Positions 51,281 to 61,453 are shown, counted from the first letter of the stretch. The stretch: 64,000 nt of DNA from Streptomyces sp. ATexAB-D23 (GCF_000373645.1 NZ_KB892035.1:62001-126000), one strand, 5' to 3'. Translations and numbers: made by a program. The notes: generated by a model not told the origin, from the letters alone.

Positions 51281-52162
51281 GTGATCGCCGTCCTGTTCGC
51301 CATTCTGACCGCCTTCAGCAACGGTTCCGCCTCCGTCCTCCAGCGCCGCGCCGCCCTCGAAGTCCCGCACACCGACGCCGTGGGGGTGTCGCTGATCGGC
51401 CACCTGCTGCGCCAGAAGGTGTGGCTCGCGGGGATCGGCCTGGTCATCGTCGCCGCCGTCTGCCAGGCCGTGGCGCTGGCCACGGGCCCGATCTCGGTGG
51501 TCCAGCCGATCTTCGTGATCGAGCTTCCGGCGACGCTCCTCCTGGCCGGCTTCATGATGCGGGCGCCGCTGCCCCGGCCGGTCTGGCTCGGGGTGGCGGC
51601 CGTGACGCTGGGGCTGGCCCTCGGCATGGCTTCGGCCGCGCCGGGCGGCGGCAGCAGCGCGGTGCACGGGGCCGCGTGGGTGCCGGCGCTGATCCTGACG
51701 GGCCTGGTCGAGACGCTGCTGATCGCGGGCGGGCTGGCCACCCGGGGCAATGTCCGGGCGGCCCTGCTGGCCACGGCCGCCGCCTGCGCCTACGCGCTCA
51801 CCGCCGCGCTGATGAAGGACGCCATGGCCCGGCTCGACGGCGGGGGCGGTGCCGGGGCGCTGTTCACCTCCTGGCAGCTTTACGCCACCGCGGCGGCGGG
51901 CGTCGGGGCCCTCTTCCTCCTGCAGAACGCGCTCCAGGCGGGCACGCTCGTCGCCGTGCAGCCGTGTCTGACCCTGGGCGACGCGCTGATCAGTGTCCTG
52001 TACGGGGTGACCCTGTTCGGCGAGGACCTGCGCACCGGCTGGTGGGTGCTCCCTGAGCTGCTGGCTCTCGGGCTGATCGCTGCGGGGTGCGTGGAGCTGG
52101 CGCGTTCCCCGCTCGCCTCGGGAAACGCGACGGCCCCGGCCCGCGCGCGCCGGGTCGACTGA
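51281..52162 (+). CDS. DMT-superfamily transporter
   Basis: 293 residues with about nine to ten hydrophobic helices and two related halves (AVLFAILTAFSNGSASVLQRRA; ACAYALTAALMKDAMARL), as in drug/metabolite transporters. GTG at 51281 is chosen because the hydrophobic start follows it at once. Substrate cannot be inferred. Confidence 0.8.
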   Translation: MIAVLFAILTAFSNGSASVLQRRAALEVPHTDAVGVSLIGHLLRQKVWLAGIGLVIVAAVCQAVALATGPISVVQPIFVIELPATLLLAGFMMRAPLPRPVWLGVAAVTLGLALGMASAAPGGGSSAVHGAAWVPALILTGLVETLLIAGGLATRGNVRAALLATAAACAYALTAALMKDAMARLDGGGGAGALFTSWQLYATAAAGVGALFLLQNALQAGTLVAVQPCLTLGDALISVLYGVTLFGEDLRTGWWVLPELLALGLIAAGCVELARSPLASGNATAPARARRVD

Positions 52163-52211
52163 CCGGGCGCCCGCGGGCCGGGGCTGCGGTGCGCGTGGCC
52201 CCCGCCACGCG

Positions 52212-52796
52212 TTACTTGCTGATCGCGAAACGCATCAGGGCGTGCTCGTCGCCCTGCTTGATCTTGCCCGTCTCGTTGATCACCTGGAGCTTCCAGCCGG
52301 CCCCGACGCGCATGGCCTTCGCCACCGCGCAGCCGTTGTCGGTGGTGAGCAGGCTCGGCCAGATGTCGGCGACCTGCTGGCTGCTGCCGCCCGTGGCGTC
52401 GTACACCTTGATGCTGACGTTGCGCGCGTTCTGGAAGGAGCTGCCCTTCTTGTACGCGGCGGCGATGAAGACGATCGCGGTGACGTTCGGCGGCACCTTG
52501 GCGAAGTCGACGGTGACCGTCTCGTCGTCGCCGTCGCCCTTCCCGGTCTGGTTGTCACCGCTGTGGATCAGCGAGCCGTTGCCCAGCGGGTCCAGGGAGT
52601 CCAGGCCGGCCAGCCGGACCGGGTCCGCGCCCTGCATCGCGATGGCGATGAGGTCGAGGTCCGTGCCCTTCTTCTGCCGCAGCTTCCCCATCAGCCCGCC
52701 ACTGCTGCCGACGGTGGGGTCCCAGGAGACGCCGATGGACAGGTGGGTGACTCCGTCCAGGTCCGCCGGGCCGTCTTCCTTGTTCAACGTGATCAT
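52212..52796 (-). CDS. TerD-family calcium-binding protein
   Basis: 194 residues, the normal TerD length. GVSWDPTV, DLDLIAIAMQ, IHSGDNQTGKGDGDDETVTVD and VFIAAAYKK are family blocks; the Asp residues bind calcium. TerD proteins belong to tellurite/stress systems and influence development in Streptomyces. ATG at 52796 follows GAGGATC. The gene stands alone. Confidence 0.92.
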   Translation of the reverse strand: MITLNKEDGPADLDGVTHLSIGVSWDPTVGSSGGLMGKLRQKKGTDLDLIAIAMQGADPVRLAGLDSLDPLGNGSLIHSGDNQTGKGDGDDETVTVDFAKVPPNVTAIVFIAAAYKKGSSFQNARNVSIKVYDATGGSSQQVADIWPSLLTTDNGCAVAKAMRVGAGWKLQVINETGKIKQGDEHALMRFAISK

Positions 52797-53031
52797 TGGT
52801 GATCCTCTTCGTGGCGAGATTCCTACAGGGTGAGTCTGCCTGGTGTCCTCCCGGAGCCGCCCACCAGGGGCAAAATTTCGACCAAGTGTTGGACGTGCGG
52901 GGCCGGATTGTCCTGCGTCGGCACGATGTACGTACACGTGTCCTCGTGGTAGGACGCGGTCCGCGCGTGGACGCGCCGGGGCGCGGCCGCTCGGTGCCGA
53001 GCTGCCGCGCCCCGGGGCGGTGATGGAGTTC

Positions 53032-53271
53032 TCAGCCGTTCCAGGCGGCCTGTTCGCGTACCACCAGGGGTGTTCCGAGGCGCTGATGGCCTCCGCTGGC
53101 GAGCATGCGCACCTCCCCGTGGTCGCTGATCTCGGCGCGGACGATGCCTGTCTCGTCCTCGTAGACGGGGTGCCCGCCCGCTCCGCTCTGTGCCGTGCGC
53201 CGGACGGTCACCGTGTCGTCCTCGACGGCCGACGACTGGAACACGAGCTGGTAGCTCTCGGGATAATCCAT
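53032..53271 (-). CDS. Small conserved Streptomyces-type protein
   Basis: 79 residues: MDYPESYQLVFQSSAVEDD ... GGHPVYEDETGIVRAEISDHG. I recall similar small proteins in Streptomyces (perhaps DUF6296) but know no function. ATG at 53271 follows GGAG at about 9 bases. It diverges from the DUF5709-like gene. Confidence 0.6.
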   Translation of the reverse strand: MDYPESYQLVFQSSAVEDDTVTVRRTAQSGAGGHPVYEDETGIVRAEISDHGEVRMLASGGHQRLGTPLVVREQAAWNG

Positions 53272-53470
53272 GACGCGCTCTCCAGACGACCTCTCCTGGC
53301 CTCTCGTGGCCGGCCCTTCCTGCGGGCGCCCGACGGGTACCCCCGGCTCGGCCTGCACTGTCCATGGTTGCGCACACTTCACCCGATTGCAGGCGCACCG
53401 CCGCGCCCTGCGGGGCCGGGCGCCTGCTGCCTATGCTGAAGGGGAGCCCCGCCACGGGAAGGGAAGCGCC

Positions 53471-53932
53471 ATGGATGATGCCGACCGGGGCGACGACGTC
53501 TATCAGCCCCAGCCCCAACCGCAGGCCGGTGACCCCGTCGAACAGCTGGACACGGAGGACACCCTCGCCGACCCGGATCTGGACGACGTGCTCGACCGGG
53601 GCTATTCGCCGCCCGAGCGGCCGTGGGCGGCGCAGGATCTGCTGACGACCCCGGCCGAGCAGCGGCGGGGCGAACCGCTGGAGGAGCGGCTGTCGCGCGA
53701 GCTGCCCGAGGGGAGCGCCCCGGACGGGGACGGTGTGGGCGATGTCGTGGACGGGGACGGTGAGCCCTGGGACGGTGAGGTCGGCACCGCGCGCGCCGGA
53801 CGGCTCACCCGTGACCTCGATGTGAACGAGCCGGACAGCATGGCCGGCGAGGACGTCGGGATCGACGGCGCGGCGGCCTCCGCCGAGGAGGCGGCCATGC
53901 ACGTCATCGCGGACGGCCCCGACGGGACGTAG
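53471..53932 (+). CDS. DUF5709-like acidic protein
   Basis: 153 residues, very acidic. LADPDLDDVLDRGYSPPERP, LEERLSRELPE and a C-terminal AGEDVGIDGAAASAEEAAMH fit a family common in actinomycetes. No function is known. The start follows GGGAAG. Confidence 0.7.
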   Translation: MDDADRGDDVYQPQPQPQAGDPVEQLDTEDTLADPDLDDVLDRGYSPPERPWAAQDLLTTPAEQRRGEPLEERLSRELPEGSAPDGDGVGDVVDGDGEPWDGEVGTARAGRLTRDLDVNEPDSMAGEDVGIDGAAASAEEAAMHVIADGPDGT

Positions 53933-54053
53933 CGTCCGAGCACCCGCTTACCCCGGAGGTAATCGACGGTCCCCACACCGTCGGACATCGTGTTCCTCAC
54001 GAGCGCAGCGCTCCCCGGCCCACCGGCCGGGAGCCCGATGAGAGGACTCCACG

Positions 54054-54416
54054 ATGACCGCGTACGACGACGCCGTGCAGCGCTACTTCGCCGCCTGGAA
54101 CGCCGCTCCCGAGGAGCTGGACAAGGCCGTCGCCGCGGCGTTCAGCGACGACGCCACGTACACCGACCCGCTCGCCGACGTCCGGGGCCACGAACAGCTG
54201 GCGGCGGCCATCTCCGGTGCCCGGCAGCAGTTCCCCGGGTTCGTCTTCCGGCCGGCCGGGCCGGTGGACGGCCACCACGCCCTGGTCCGCTTCGGCTGGG
54301 AGCTGGTCGCCCCGGACGGTTCGGCGCCCGTCGCCGGTTCGGACGTGGCGGCCCTCACCGACGACGGGCGGATCAGCTCGGTCAGCGGATTCCTGGACCG
54401 GGTGCCGGCCGCCTGA
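54054..54416 (+). CDS. SnoaL/NTF2-like protein
   Basis: 120 residues with the cone-shaped SnoaL-like fold: AYDDAVQRYFAAWN, DDATYTDPLADVRGHEQLA and GRISSVSGFLDRVP. Such proteins act as isomerases, cyclases or binding modules; the substrate is unknown. ATG follows AGAGGA. Its stop abuts the stop of the converging aldo/keto reductase gene with no spacer. Confidence 0.8.
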   Translation: MTAYDDAVQRYFAAWNAAPEELDKAVAAAFSDDATYTDPLADVRGHEQLAAAISGARQQFPGFVFRPAGPVDGHHALVRFGWELVAPDGSAPVAGSDVAALTDDGRISSVSGFLDRVPAA

Positions 54417-55460
54417 TCACGCGCCGGGGTGCGAACGGCGGCGCAGGGCCGGGTCGGTGAGGTCGGCCGGGTGGTAACCGGCGTCCCGGGACGAGAGGTT
54501 GGTGCCCGGCGGGACGATCTTGTCGATCCGGTCCAGCACGTCCTGGCTCAGCCGCACCCGGTCCGCGCCGAGCTGGCCGGTCAGCTGGTCCAGGGTGCGC
54601 GGGCCGATGATCGCGGAGGTGACAGCGGGGTGCTCCAGCACGAAGGCCAGGGCGAGCTGGACGAGGGTGAGCCCGGCCTCGTCGGCCAGCTGGGCGAGCG
54701 CCTCGGCGGCGTCGAGCTTGGCGGCGTTCTCCGGGGACGCGATGTCGAACCGCTCGGCCTGCCGGGCGGCCCGGCTGGAGTCCGGCTGGGCGACCCCCTT
54801 GCGGTAGCGGCCGGAGAGCCAGCCGCCGGCCAGCGGGCTCCAGGACAGCACGGCGAGGCCGTACCGCCGGGCGGTGGGCAGCACCTCGCGCTCGATGCCC
54901 CGGGCCAGGATCGAGTACGGGGGCTGCTCGGCGACGACGCGCTCACGGCCGCGCCGCTCGGCGGTCCACTGGCCCTCCACGATCGCTGACGGTTCGAACG
55001 TGGAGGTGCCGATGTAGCGGATCTTGCCCTGGTGGACCAGGTCGGAGAGGGCGCCGAGGGTCTCGTCGAAGTCGGTGCCGGGCTCGGGGCGGTGCACCTG
55101 GTAGAGGTCGATCCAGTCCGTGCCGAGCCGGCGCAGGCTGTTCTCCACCTCGCGGATGATCCAACGGCGGGAGTTCCCCTGCTCGTTGGGGTCGGTTCCG
55201 AGGCTGCCGTGGAACTTGGTGGCGAGGACGACGTTGTCGCGGCGCCCGCCGGCCAGTGCCTTGCCGACGATGGTCTCGGACTCACCGGCCGAGTAGACGT
55301 CGGCGGTGTCCACGAAGTTGATGCCGGAGTCCAGTGCGTGGTGGATGATCCGGACGCTGTCGTCGTGGTCGGTGTTGCCGCGCGCCCCGAACATCATCGT
55401 GCCCAGGCACAGCGGGCTGACCTTCACTCCGGTACGGCCGAAATCGCGGTACTGCGTCAT
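54417..55460 (-). CDS. Aldo/keto reductase
   Basis: 347 residues. The AKR tetrad is visible: Asp in INFVDTADVYSAG with its Tyr, Lys in VVLATKFHG, His in YQVHRPEPGTD. It reduces carbonyls with NADPH. ATG overlaps the stop of the fused ABC transporter (ATGA), so it is the last gene of the long sulfonate-type operon. A role in handling aldehydes or ketones released by the monooxygenase is plausible. Confidence 0.9.
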   Translation of the reverse strand: MTQYRDFGRTGVKVSPLCLGTMMFGARGNTDHDDSVRIIHHALDSGINFVDTADVYSAGESETIVGKALAGGRRDNVVLATKFHGSLGTDPNEQGNSRRWIIREVENSLRRLGTDWIDLYQVHRPEPGTDFDETLGALSDLVHQGKIRYIGTSTFEPSAIVEGQWTAERRGRERVVAEQPPYSILARGIEREVLPTARRYGLAVLSWSPLAGGWLSGRYRKGVAQPDSSRAARQAERFDIASPENAAKLDAAEALAQLADEAGLTLVQLALAFVLEHPAVTSAIIGPRTLDQLTGQLGADRVRLSQDVLDRIDKIVPPGTNLSSRDAGYHPADLTDPALRRRSHPGA

Positions 55461-58400
55461 CGTGCGTTCTCCTTGACGAGTTCACTGACATTCAGGTGGT
55501 CGACGGCCGCGCCGGGGCCGGTCTCCCGGAAGGCGTCCCACAGCCGCCGGTAGGGGCCGCGGGCGGCGAGCAGGTCGGTGTGGGTGCCGGTCTCGACGAC
55601 GGTTCCCGCGTCGAGCACCACCACCCGGTCCGCGCGCGCCGCCGTGGTCAGCCGGTGGGCGACGACGACGGTGGTGCGGCGACGGGCCAGGGCCTCGGTG
55701 GCCGCGGCGACCCGGCGCTCGGTGGCCAGGTCAAGCGAGGCGGTCGCCTCGTCCAGCAGGAGCACGTCCGGGTCGACGAGTTCGGCCCGTGCCAGGGCGA
55801 GGAGCTGGCGCTGCCCGGCGGAGAGGCTGCGGCCCCGCTCCCCCACCGGCTGGAGGTAGCCGAGCCGCAGCCCGGCGACCATCTCGTGCGCCCCTACCGC
55901 TCGGGCGGCCCGCTCCACCTCGGCGTCGGTGGCGTCCGGGCGCCCGTAGGCGATGGCGTCGCGGACGGTGCCGCTGAACAGGTGCGCCTCCTGCGGGACC
56001 ACGCCGAGCCGGCGGCGGAAGGCGGTCAGGTCCAGGTCGCGCAGGTCGTGCCCGTCCACCCGGACCGTACCGGCCGAGGGGTCGTAGAACCGGGCGAGGA
56101 GCTTGACCACCGTCGACTTGCCCGCGCCCGTGGCGCCGACGAGCGCGACCGTCTCGCCCGGCGCGATGCGCAGGTTCACCCCGTGCAGGACCCGGTGGCC
56201 GCCGCCGCCCGCGTACCCGAAGGAGACCCCGTCGAACTCGACCTCGCCGCGCAGGGCGGGCACCGGCCGGGGATCCTCCGCGGGCGGGGTACCGGCCGGG
56301 GTGTTCATCAGGGTGCGGAGCCGGCCGAGGCCGACGACCGCCTGCTGGTAGCCGTCGAAGACCTGCGAGAGCTGCTGGATCGGCGAGAAGAACAGCTCCA
56401 CGTACAGCAGGAACGCGATGAGCGTGCCCGCGCTCAGCTCCCCCGCGCGCACCTGGGCCGCGCCCGCGGTGAGCACCGCCGCCGAGCAGAGCGTGCCGAG
56501 GAATTCGACGAACGGGAAGAACGTGCCCATGTACCGCTGGGCGCGCAGCCGGGAGCCCCGGAAGGACCGGGCGAGTACGGCGAAGTCGGCGGCGTTGCGC
56601 TGTTCGCGGCGGAAGGCCTGGGTGACGCGGATCGCGGTGACGTTCTCCTGGAGGCAGGCGTTGACGGCGCTGATCCGCTCCCGGGCCTCGCGGTAGGCGG
56701 GGACCGAGTAGTGGCGGAAGACCGCGGTGGCGGCGATCAGCAGCGGGAGCGCGGCGAGCAGCACCAGGGCGAGTTCCGCGTCGATGACCAGCAGGGTGAC
56801 CAGGACGCCGAGGACCGTGAGCAGGCTGACCACGGCGGTGATCAGACCGGTCTGGAGGAAGTTCGACAGGGCGTCGACATCGGTGGTCATCCGGGTCATG
56901 ATCCGGCCGCCGAGTTCGCGCTCGTAGTAGTCGAGGCCGAGGCGCTGGAGCTGGGCGAACGTTTTCACGCGCAAGGTGTAGAGGAGGCGCTCGCCGGTGC
57001 GCCCGGTGGTCCGCACCTGGGCGACGCCGATCAGCCAGTTCGCGGCCACCACCAGACCGGCGACCGCCGCCGCGGCGAACAGGACGTGCCCGGCGTGGTG
57101 GGCGACGCCCCGGTCCACGCCGTGCCGCACGAGCACCGGCACCGCGATCTGGGCCCCGGCGTCGAGCGCGACGAGCAGCAGGCCGAGCAGGAGCGGCAGC
57201 CGGAAGGGCCGCAGCAGGGCGCCGAGCCCGAAGTGCGTGTCGGCGGCGACGGCCTGTTCGGTGGGCACCTTCGGGTCGGCGGCGGGCAGCGGGAGCCGGG
57301 CGAGTCCTTCGAGGAGTTCGGGGCTGGGCGGGGCCGAGCCGAGCACCCCGCCGCCGGGTCCCGCGCGTCCGGGCCCGGAGGTGGCCGCGGCCTCGGCGAG
57401 TGCCTGGGCGGCGCGGACCGCGGTGCCCTCCAGCTGTTCGTCGTCGTCGCCGTCGGGGCGCAGCCACAGGTGCGGGGTGGGGCAGCCCGGGGCCGTGCCG
57501 GGGGCGGGCGCGGGAGTGTCTCCCGGGGTGTCCTCGGTGGCGAGGAGCGCCCGGAACAGGGCGGATCTGCCGCGTAGTTCGTCCGGCGTACCGGTGTCCG
57601 TGACGCGTCCGCCGTCGAGGATCGCGACGCGGTCGGCGAGCTCCAGTGTGGAGCGGCGGTGCGCCACGATCAGCGTGGTGCGGCGGCGGTCGTCCTCGCG
57701 GAGCCGGTGGTGGATCTCGGCCTCGACCCGGGCGTCGATGGCCGAGGTGGCGTCGTCCAGGACGAGCACGGCCGGGTCGCCGATCAGGGCGCGGGCGAGT
57801 GCCATGCGCTGGCGCTGGCCGCCGGAGAGGGTGAGGCCCTGTTCGCCGACGACGGTGTCGTAGCCCTCGGGCAGCCGTTCGATGAATTCGTCGGCGCGGG
57901 CGATCCGGGCCGCCGCGCGCACCTGTGCGTCGGTGGCGTCCGGCATTCCGTACGCGATGTTGGCGCGCACGGTGTCGGAGAGCAGCAGGCTCTCCTCGAA
58001 GACGTAGCCGATCCGGGAGCGCAGCGAGTCGAGGGTGAGGTCGCGGACGTCGCTGCCGCCGACCCGTACGACGCCGGAGGGTACGTCGTAGAAGCGGGGC
58101 AGCAGGGCGGCGGCGGTGGACTTGCCGGAGCCGGCCGGGCCGATCAGGGCGACGGTCTCGCCGGGACGGATGTCCAGGGTGAAGCCGTCCAGGAGCGGGG
58201 TGCCGTCGCCGTACCCGAAGGTGACGTCGTCCCAAGAGACGGCCGGGGGCTCGTCGGGGAGTTCGCGGGCGCCGGGCGCGTCCGTGATCACGGGGGCCTC
58301 GTCCACGACCTCCAGGACGCGTTCGGCGCCCGCCCGTGCCTGCTGCCAGACGGTGAGCAGGGTGGCGACCTGGCGTACCGGGGTGACGAAGGAGCCCAGG

Positions 58401-59290
58401 TAGGTGGTGAAGGCGAGGAAGGTGCCTAGCGAGATCCGGCCGTGCAGGGCCATCCAGCCGCCGAGCGCGAGGACGGCGACCTGGCCGAGCGCGGGGACGG
58501 CCTGGAGCGCGGGGTTGTAGCGGCTGGTGAAGCGGACGACGCGCAGCCGGGAGGCGAACAGGTGGCGGGCGCGTGCTTCGAGGCCGGTGAGTTCGCGCTG
58601 TTCCTGGCCGAAGCCCTTCACCACGCGGACGCCGGTGACGGTCGCCTCGACGGTGGACGCGACCTCGGCGGCCTCCTGCTGGGCGTGCCAGTTGGCGGGG
58701 AACAGGTCGCGGCGGCTGCGCAGGGCGATCAGCCAGAGCAGCGGGCCGACGACCAGCGCCACGACGGTCAGCAGCGGGGAGAGGACCGCCATGAAGACCA
58801 GCGAGAACAGGAACATCAGCGCGTTGCCGGTGAGGTTGGGCAGGAATTGCAGCAGGGTCTGGATGAGGGTGATGTCGGAGATGGACCGGCTCACCACCTG
58901 CCCGGTGCGCAGATCGTCCTGCTGGGCGCCGCCGAGCCTGAGCAGCGCGGCGAACGCGTCGTTGCGCAGGTCGTACTGGACTCCCAGGGAGAGCCGGCCC
59001 GAGCGGTAGCGGCGGGTGAAGCTCGCTCCGAAGCGGAGCGCGCCGAGTGCGGCGAGCAGCCCGGTCCAGGGGGCGAGCGAGGCGGTGGTGCCGGCCGCCA
59101 CCCCGTCCACCACGTGCCGCAGCACGAGGGGCAGGGTGGCGGTGGCGACGGCGGCGGCCACCGCGGCGCCGAAGGCCATGAGGAGATCGGTGCGGTGCCG
59201 CAGGCAGTAGCCCAGCAGCCGCCGCGCCCAGCCGGGCGGCGGCTGCCGGACCGTACTCGTACCGGTCCCCGGATGCGGACAGTCCGTCAC
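55457..59290 (-). CDS. Fused double ABC transporter (two TMD-NBD units)
   Basis: 1,277 residues holding two complete exporter-type half transporters in one chain. NBD1 has GPAGSGKST (about 385), LSGGQRQRMALARAL (487) and VLVLDDATSAID (508). NBD2 has GATGAGKST (about 1050), LSAGQRQLLALARAEL (1152) and VLLLDEATASLD (1178). In NBD1 the Walker B Glu is Asp (LDDATS), a mark of a degenerate first site as in many heterodimeric exporters. GTG at 59290 overlaps the monooxygenase stop. Substrate unknown. Confidence 0.9.
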   Translation of the reverse strand: MTDCPHPGTGTSTVRQPPPGWARRLLGYCLRHRTDLLMAFGAAVAAAVATATLPLVLRHVVDGVAAGTTASLAPWTGLLAALGALRFGASFTRRYRSGRLSLGVQYDLRNDAFAALLRLGGAQQDDLRTGQVVSRSISDITLIQTLLQFLPNLTGNALMFLFSLVFMAVLSPLLTVVALVVGPLLWLIALRSRRDLFPANWHAQQEAAEVASTVEATVTGVRVVKGFGQEQRELTGLEARARHLFASRLRVVRFTSRYNPALQAVPALGQVAVLALGGWMALHGRISLGTFLAFTTYLGSFVTPVRQVATLLTVWQQARAGAERVLEVVDEAPVITDAPGARELPDEPPAVSWDDVTFGYGDGTPLLDGFTLDIRPGETVALIGPAGSGKSTAAALLPRFYDVPSGVVRVGGSDVRDLTLDSLRSRIGYVFEESLLLSDTVRANIAYGMPDATDAQVRAAARIARADEFIERLPEGYDTVVGEQGLTLSGGQRQRMALARALIGDPAVLVLDDATSAIDARVEAEIHHRLREDDRRRTTLIVAHRRSTLELADRVAILDGGRVTDTGTPDELRGRSALFRALLATEDTPGDTPAPAPGTAPGCPTPHLWLRPDGDDDEQLEGTAVRAAQALAEAAATSGPGRAGPGGGVLGSAPPSPELLEGLARLPLPAADPKVPTEQAVAADTHFGLGALLRPFRLPLLLGLLLVALDAGAQIAVPVLVRHGVDRGVAHHAGHVLFAAAAVAGLVVAANWLIGVAQVRTTGRTGERLLYTLRVKTFAQLQRLGLDYYERELGGRIMTRMTTDVDALSNFLQTGLITAVVSLLTVLGVLVTLLVIDAELALVLLAALPLLIAATAVFRHYSVPAYREARERISAVNACLQENVTAIRVTQAFRREQRNAADFAVLARSFRGSRLRAQRYMGTFFPFVEFLGTLCSAAVLTAGAAQVRAGELSAGTLIAFLLYVELFFSPIQQLSQVFDGYQQAVVGLGRLRTLMNTPAGTPPAEDPRPVPALRGEVEFDGVSFGYAGGGGHRVLHGVNLRIAPGETVALVGATGAGKSTVVKLLARFYDPSAGTVRVDGHDLRDLDLTAFRRRLGVVPQEAHLFSGTVRDAIAYGRPDATDAEVERAARAVGAHEMVAGLRLGYLQPVGERGRSLSAGQRQLLALARAELVDPDVLLLDEATASLDLATERRVAAATEALARRRTTVVVAHRLTTAARADRVVVLDAGTVVETGTHTDLLAARGPYRRLWDAFRETGPGAAVDHLNVSELVKENAR

Positions 59291-60672
59291 CGGGCCTCCG
59301 CCAGACCGATGCCGAAGTGGCCCGCGCCGAGGTCGACCTCGTCGAAGAGCCGGTTGGCCGGGCGGGGCAGCCCGTAGTGCCCGCGCAGGGTGCTCGCGGT
59401 GTACTCGGTGCGGAACAGGCCGCGCTCCTGGAGGATCGGCACCACCCGGTCCACGAAGACCTCCAGGCCGGAGGGGAGGACGGCGGGCATGATGTTGAAG
59501 CCGTCGGCGGCCCCGCTGTCGTACCAGTGCTCGATCGTGTCGGCGACCTGCTCGGCGGTTCCGGCGAAGGTGCGGTGGCCGCGTCCGCCGCCGAGCCGGC
59601 CGATGAGCTGCCGTACGGTCAGCTTCTCGCGCCTGGCCAGCTCCACGATGAGCGTGTAGCGGCTCTTGGCTCCCTCGATCTCGTCCTCGGTGGGGATGTC
59701 CTCGGGGAGTTCCGCGTCCAGGTCGAGGTCCTCGGGGGCGATCTTCAGCCGCTTGGCGAGCTGCCGCTTGGCGTACTCGGGGACGATGAGGTTCTCCAGT
59801 TCGGCGTCGAGCGCCAGCGCCTCGGCCTCGGTTTCACCGATGACGGGCACGATGCCGGGCAGGATCTTGATGCCGTCCGGGTCGCGGCCGATGGCCCTGG
59901 CGCGCTCCTTGACGTCCTTGTAGAACGCGGTGCCCTCCTCCAGCGTCTGCTGGGCGGTGAACACGGCCTCCGCGTACCGGGCGGCGAAGTCCTTGCCGTC
60001 CTCGCTGGACCCGGCCTGCACGAGCAACGGGTAGCCCTGCGGGGGGCGTTGGACGTTCAGCGGGCCGTCGACCCGGAAGAACTCGCCGCGGTGCCCGATC
60101 TGCCGCACCCGCTCGGCCAGGGCGTGCACGCCGCGGTCCTTGTCGGCGATCACCGCGTCGTCGGCCCAGCTGTCCCAGAGTTTGGTGGACACCTCCACGA
60201 ACTCGCCGGCGCGCCGGTAGCGGTCGCGGTGCAGCGGGGTGTCGTCCAGGCCGAAGTTGCGGGCCGCGTCGGCGCCGGCGGTGGTGACGATGTTCCAGCC
60301 GGCCCGGCCGCCCGAGACGTGGTCCAGCGAGGCGAACCTGCGGGCCAGGTTGTAGGGCTCGTTGTAGCTGGTCGAGGCGGTGGCGATGAGGCCGATGTGG
60401 CGGGTGGCGCCGGCCAGCGCGGTGAGCAGGACGGTGGGTTCCAGTTTGGCGGCGGGCCGGCGTCCGGGGTCGCCCATCAGGACGGGGCTGTCGGCGAGGA
60501 ACAGGGAGTCCAGCCTGCCGCGTTCGGCGATCCTGGCGAGGTTCTTGTAGTGCTCGATGTCGGAGTTGGCCCCGGCCGGGCTCTCGGGCAGCCGCCAGGA
60601 CGCCTCGTGGTGGCCGGTGGACATGAGGAAGGCGTTGAGGTGGAGCTGCTTGCGGTCAGGCGTGCGGGGCAT
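59287..60672 (-). CDS. FMN-dependent monooxygenase (NtaA/SnaA/DszA type)
   Basis: 461 residues of the luciferase-like family. LHLNAFLMSTGHHEASWRLP, SPVLMGDPGRRPAAKLEPTV, HVSGGRAGWNIVTT and PQGYPLLVQAGSSEDGKDFA are typical of NtaA/DszA/SnaA enzymes that oxidise chelators or organosulfur compounds with reduced FMN. The flavin reductase in the operon would supply FMNH2. ATG overlaps the ABC ATPase stop by 17 bases. Sulfonate or sulfone substrates fit best. Confidence 0.9.
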   Translation of the reverse strand: MPRTPDRKQLHLNAFLMSTGHHEASWRLPESPAGANSDIEHYKNLARIAERGRLDSLFLADSPVLMGDPGRRPAAKLEPTVLLTALAGATRHIGLIATASTSYNEPYNLARRFASLDHVSGGRAGWNIVTTAGADAARNFGLDDTPLHRDRYRRAGEFVEVSTKLWDSWADDAVIADKDRGVHALAERVRQIGHRGEFFRVDGPLNVQRPPQGYPLLVQAGSSEDGKDFAARYAEAVFTAQQTLEEGTAFYKDVKERARAIGRDPDGIKILPGIVPVIGETEAEALALDAELENLIVPEYAKRQLAKRLKIAPEDLDLDAELPEDIPTEDEIEGAKSRYTLIVELARREKLTVRQLIGRLGGGRGHRTFAGTAEQVADTIEHWYDSGAADGFNIMPAVLPSGLEVFVDRVVPILQERGLFRTEYTASTLRGHYGLPRPANRLFDEVDLGAGHFGIGLAEAR

Positions 60673-61453
60673 GGGAGTCCTTCGCTTCGGTACGGGCCGG
60701 GGGCTGGGCGACCCCGAGCGCGGTGAGCAGGGTGTCGCGGTACTCCTGGAACCGGGGTTCGCGGCGGGAGCGCGGGGTCGGCAGGTCGATGGTGAGGTCG
60801 ACGGAGATCCGGCCGTCCTCCAGGACCAGGACCCGGTCCGCGAGTTCGACGGCCTCGTCGACGTCGTGGGTGACCAGGAGCACCGCGGGGCGGTGGCGTT
60901 CGTAGAGTTCGCGCAGCAGGTCGTGCATCTTGATCCGGGTCAGCGCGTCCAGGGCGCCGAACGGTTCGTCGGCCAGGAGGAGTTCGGGTTCGCGGACCAG
61001 GGCGCGGGCGAGGGCGGCGCGCTGCTGTTCGCCGCCGGACAGTTCGTGCGGCCAGGAGCGGTCGCGGCCCCCCAGGCCGACCTCGGCGAGGGCGGTGAGG
61101 CCGCGTTCGCGGGTGGCGGGTCCGCGGAGGCCGAGGGTGACGTTGTCGATCAGCCGGAGCCAGGGCAGCAGCCGGGAGTCCTGGAAGGAGAGGGACACCC
61201 GGTCGGGGACGGTGAGTTCGCCGGAGCCCTCGACGGTGTGGTCGAGGCGGGCGACGGCCCGCAGCAGGGTGGACTTGCCCGAGCCGCTGCGGCCGAGCAG
61301 CGCGGTGAACTCGCCTGGTGCGACGGTGAGATCGAGTCCCTTGAGGATGTCGCGGTCGCCGAAGCGGCGGACCAGTTGGCAGGTGCGGATGGCGGGGCGC
61401 GGGGCGACGGCGGCCGTGCCGGGGCCGGTCAGCCCGCCAGGGTGCGTCGCCAT
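60656..61453 (-). CDS. Sulfonate/nitrate-type ABC importer ATPase
   Basis: 265 residues. Walker A GRSGSGKST, signature LSGGEQQRAALARAL and Walker B LLLADEPFGALDALTRIKMH are intact, and the sequence is SsuB/TauB-like. ATG at 61453 lies inside the end of the permease gene, overlapping it by 25 bases. Confidence 0.9.
   Translation of the reverse strand: MATHPGGLTGPGTAAVAPRPAIRTCQLVRRFGDRDILKGLDLTVAPGEFTALLGRSGSGKSTLLRAVARLDHTVEGSGELTVPDRVSLSFQDSRLLPWLRLIDNVTLGLRGPATRERGLTALAEVGLGGRDRSWPHELSGGEQQRAALARALVREPELLLADEPFGALDALTRIKMHDLLRELYERHRPAVLLVTHDVDEAVELADRVLVLEDGRISVDLTIDLPTPRSRREPRFQEYRDTLLTALGVAQPPARTEAKDSHAPHA

Noticed and set aside
55496..57577. Long plus-strand frame inside the ABC transporter gene
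   Set aside because: Antisense shadow rich in Gly/Glu/Arg, no domains and no start signals.
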